Shown piece by piece: positions 62,027 through 64,000 of a stretch of 64,000 nt of DNA (position 1 is the first letter of the stretch; every line of letters begins with the position of its first letter). The DNA is from Faecalispora sporosphaeroides DSM 1294. GTDB taxonomy: Bacteria > Bacillota > Clostridia > Oscillospirales > Acutalibacteraceae. The notes under the pieces are model-generated. The model saw only the letters and a program-made list of their open reading frames with translations. It had not been told where the DNA came from and did not search any database. Both the position numbers and the translations under genes were made by a program. The stretch is from positions 62,001-126,000 of the forward strand of contig KB911067.1 in the NCBI GenBank assembly GCA_000383295.1, written 5' to 3'.

Positions 62027-62493
62027 TTTACGACCACTGCGGCAGCCTGCTTTCTTACCGCGGGCTGTCTCCCCTGTTTGATCTTGCGCTGCGTTACCTG
62101 GAAAGAACAGACCTGGCCGCTCTGGAACCGGGGAAATACCCGATTGACGTCGATGCGGTCTTTGTGCTGATTCAATCTCCTCGCACCCGCAGCCGTGCGG
62201 AAGGCCGCTGGGAATCGCACCGGCGCTACATCGACATTCAATCCCTCCTCTCCGGCAGCGAGCGGATCGGGATCCAAAGCAACGAATCGCTCACTGTGGA
62301 GGAGCCGTATGATTCAGGCCGAGACATCGCGTTTTACCGGGACAACGGGCAGGGGTTCTTTGTGCCGATGGCACCGGGGAACTTCGTCGTCTGCTTCCCG
62401 CAGGACGCCCACATGCCCCTTGTGTGCGCGGACGCCCCGGAGCAAATCAAGAAGGCGGTGATAAAGATTAGAATACCCGAAGGAAAATCCTGA
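62023..62493 (+). CDS. YhcH/YjgK/YiaL-family protein (NanQ-like anomerase)
   Basis: Cupin-like protein of 156 residues in the YhcH/YjgK/YiaL family, whose E. coli member YhcH (NanQ) speeds up the anomer exchange of N-acetylneuraminate. Family motifs are RWESHRRYIDIQSLLSGSER near residue 62 with metal-binding His and Glu, and FVVCFPQDAHMPLV near residue 122 with the last His. A neighbouring sialidase-like protein and a NanA-family aldolase strengthen a role on a sialic-acid-like or related ulosonic sugar. Translation is coupled to the sialidase gene through the ATGA overlap. Confidence 0.88.
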   Translation: MIYDHCGSLLSYRGLSPLFDLALRYLERTDLAALEPGKYPIDVDAVFVLIQSPRTRSRAEGRWESHRRYIDIQSLLSGSERIGIQSNESLTVEEPYDSGRDIAFYRDNGQGFFVPMAPGNFVVCFPQDAHMPLVCADAPEQIKKAVIKIRIPEGKS

Positions 62494-62509
62494 GAAAGAA
62501 GAGATCCAT

Positions 62510-63508
62510 ATGTCACGAAAACCGAAAATACTTGTCGTTGGCAGTTTTGTGATGGACCTGATCGTAAAGACGGGGCAGTTCCCCAACGCGGGGGAAACGG
62601 TGCTGGGGCTGGATTACCAGACGGCGCCCGGCGGAAAAGGAGCAAATCAGGCGGTTCAGGCGGCGCTCCTCGGCGCGCAGGTAACAATGGCCGGGAGAGT
62701 CGGGGATGACGATTTCGGGCGCAGACTGATTGCCTCCTGCCGGGAGGCGGGCGTCAACACGGAGTTCGTTTCTGTGGACGGCACGACACACTCCGCCATC
62801 GGCAACGTGCAGCTTGAGGTTCGGAACGGAACCACACGCAACCGCATCATTGTGGTCTCCGGCGCCAACATGGCGATCCGCCCGGAGGACGTCGCGTTCC
62901 TGAAAGATTCCGTCGCCGAATACGATATGGTGATGCTCCAGCTGGAAATCCCCATGCAGATCAACGAGCTGGTGGCCGCGTACGCTTATGAAAAAAACGT
63001 TCCGGTTATGCTGAACTCCGCGCCCTCCGCCCCGCTCTCCGATGAACTGCTCTCGCATTTGACCTATATTTCGCCCAACGAGCATGAGGCGGCCGACCTG
63101 ACCGGCATCCCCATTCGGAAAGACGGGAAGCGGGTGAACATGGACGACGTTCATAAGGCCGCAGATATTTTGCTGGCAAAGGGCGTCAAAAACGTTGTGA
63201 TCACACTCGGGAACGCGGGCGCCGCTGTGGCAAATCGGGAAGAATTCCTCTATGAGCCGTGCATCGACGTGGTTGAGGTAAAAGACCCCACCGCGGCCGG
63301 AGACTCCTTTGTCGGCGCGTTTACCGCTTCGGTTTGCGCGGGGCTCAGCCATAAGGACGCGCTCCATTTTGCCAACTACACCGCAACGCTCACGGTTTCG
63401 CGCATGGGCGCACAGCCGTCCCTGCCAAAGCTTCCGGAAGTCGTTGCGCTCCTGCAGCGGGAAAACGATCTGACCTTCCGCCTCTCGGCTCTGGATGGTC
63501 TGAAATAG
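62510..63508 (+). CDS. PfkB-family sugar kinase (ribokinase-like)
   Basis: Cytoplasmic sugar kinase of 332 residues, ribokinase branch. The N-terminal substrate site is SFVMDLIVKTGQFPNAGETV with PGGKGANQAVQAALLG. The anion hole and catalytic base are in DPTAAGDSFVGAFTASV, with Asp as base. The substrate is expected to be a free sugar released by the upstream enzymes. Ribose is possible but not favoured by context. It starts 16 bases after the YhcH-like gene, with AAGAAGAG before the ATG. Confidence 0.9.
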   Translation: MSRKPKILVVGSFVMDLIVKTGQFPNAGETVLGLDYQTAPGGKGANQAVQAALLGAQVTMAGRVGDDDFGRRLIASCREAGVNTEFVSVDGTTHSAIGNVQLEVRNGTTRNRIIVVSGANMAIRPEDVAFLKDSVAEYDMVMLQLEIPMQINELVAAYAYEKNVPVMLNSAPSAPLSDELLSHLTYISPNEHEAADLTGIPIRKDGKRVNMDDVHKAADILLAKGVKNVVITLGNAGAAVANREEFLYEPCIDVVEVKDPTAAGDSFVGAFTASVCAGLSHKDALHFANYTATLTVSRMGAQPSLPKLPEVVALLQRENDLTFRLSALDGLK

Positions 63509-63523
63509 AAGGGAGACATATTT

Positions 63524-64000
63524 ATGATATCGGAAGGAACTCGCCAGGCCCTGCGTCAATTTCAGCAAACCTCTGCCGAGGAGATCGGCCACTTTATCCC
63601 CTCCATCACGCCGGAAAGCCTGGAACCGGCTGCCGAGCTGATTCTTCAGGCGCAAAAAAACGGGGGCCGCGTTCATATTACGGGCATCGGCAAGCCCTCT
63701 CATGTGGCCGCTTACATGGCCTCCCTGCTCTCCTCCACCGGCACCCCAACCTATTTTCTGCATGGAACCGAGGCGGTGCACGGCTCCTGCGGCCAGCTTG
63801 TCGCCGGGGATGTCGTCATCTGCATTTCCAACAGTGGAGAAACCGCGGAGCTGAAAGCTACCGTAACCGCCATCAAAAACAACGACTGCCGTGTCATTGC
63901 TGTTACCGGCAACCCCGAATCCTGGCTGGCAAAGAACGCCGGGGCAACCCTGCTGGCCAATGTCACACAGGAGGGCGGGCCGCTGAACCGCGCGCCCCGT
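63524..64000 (+). CDS. SIS-domain sugar-phosphate isomerase (KdsD/GutQ-like), cut by window edge
   Basis: Partial gene; 159 residues are visible and the frame is open to the edge. The SIS domain has RVHITGIGKPSHVAAYMASL, the LLSSTGTPTYFLHGTEAVHG block and VICISNSGETAELKATV, a pattern of D-arabinose-5-phosphate isomerases KdsD/KpsF/GutQ. The usual GKSG is GKPS and HGDLG is HGSCG, so the substrate may differ. The CBS domains that often follow would lie beyond the edge. A GAAGGGAGA site precedes the ATG, 15 bases after the kinase, so kinase and isomerase probably act in sequence. Confidence 0.85.
   Translation, partial: MISEGTRQALRQFQQTSAEEIGHFIPSITPESLEPAAELILQAQKNGGRVHITGIGKPSHVAAYMASLLSSTGTPTYFLHGTEAVHGSCGQLVAGDVVICISNSGETAELKATVTAIKNNDCRVIAVTGNPESWLAKNAGATLLANVTQEGGPLNRAPR

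Overview
The window is 64 kb of GC-rich (by eye mid to high 50s percent) bacterial chromosome from a Firmicute of class Clostridia. The signs are strong AGGAGG-type ribosome sites, the clostridial 4-hydroxybutyryl-CoA dehydratase and CoA-transferases, the ycsF/ycsG-type oxoprolinase operon, LarB, a PhoH-PIN protein of the YlaK type, and an FHA-FtsW fusion. The genes resemble those of Oscillospirales/Ruminococcaceae-like anaerobes, but genus and species cannot be read from the sequence. There are no rRNA genes, no tRNA genes that I could recognise, no CRISPR array and no prophage.

Layout. (1) 0.2-8.7 kb, all leftward: a solute:sodium symporter, an NtrB-like kinase and an NtrC-like regulator form one operon. 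It is followed by the 5-oxoprolinase operon pxpA-ycsG-pxpB-pxpC, which has a textbook sigma-54 promoter and two large palindromes upstream. (2) 8.7-9.9 kb: about 1 kb without genes, holding repeats and hairpins. (3) 9.9-21.7 kb: a LysR regulator divergent from a nine-gene catabolic and oligopeptide-transport operon (UroD-like methyltransferase, two amidohydrolases, OppABCDF, cysteine-desulfidase-like protein). (4) 22.1-23.5 kb: rpoN (sigma-54) itself. (5) 23.7-30.5 kb: an acyl-CoA:carboxylate CoA-transferase with an MFS carrier and a LysR regulator, an aldo/keto reductase, a 124-bp tandem repeat and a glycerol dehydrogenase. (6) 30.7-36.1 kb: a DsrE-like protein, larB behind a possible attenuator, a penicillin-binding protein, FHA-FtsW, and a PCC/DUF296 protein.

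(7) 36.6-47.1 kb: a PAS-type sigma-54 activator, then a sigma-54 promoter in front of a lactonase-like metallohydrolase, 4-hydroxybutyryl-CoA dehydratase, a NifU-like protein and a 4-hydroxybutyrate CoA-transferase. Together these could take gamma-butyrolactone or 4-hydroxybutyrate to crotonyl-CoA. They are followed by an unusual set: acyl carrier protein, acyl-adenylating enzyme, LuxE-like, LuxC-like and MaoC-like proteins, which looks like a carrier-bound acyl reductase route to an aldehyde. (8) 47.2-51.0 kb: a DUF6506-like protein, an aromatic-acid-exporter-like protein, a decayed stretch and PhoH. (9) 51.2-55.4 kb: cheW and a chemoreceptor, next to a 1.44-kb single-integrase element bounded by perfect 28-bp inverted repeats. 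An outward-facing consensus promoter lies inside one end. (10) 55.7-64.0 kb: an IclR regulator divergent from an operon for an acidic or amino sugar (aldolase-lyase, ABC importer, intracellular sialidase-like protein, YhcH/NanQ-like protein, PfkB kinase, SIS isomerase cut by the window edge).

The unifying theme is catabolism under dedicated regulators. Sigma-54, two different sigma-54 activators and two near-perfect -24/-12 promoters, each just downstream of its likely activator, are all present. The strongest candidates for something new are the integrase element with a possible promoter switch beside the chemotaxis genes, the ACP-LuxE-LuxC set joined to a lactone/4-hydroxybutyrate pathway, and a family of ~140-bp intergenic repeats.
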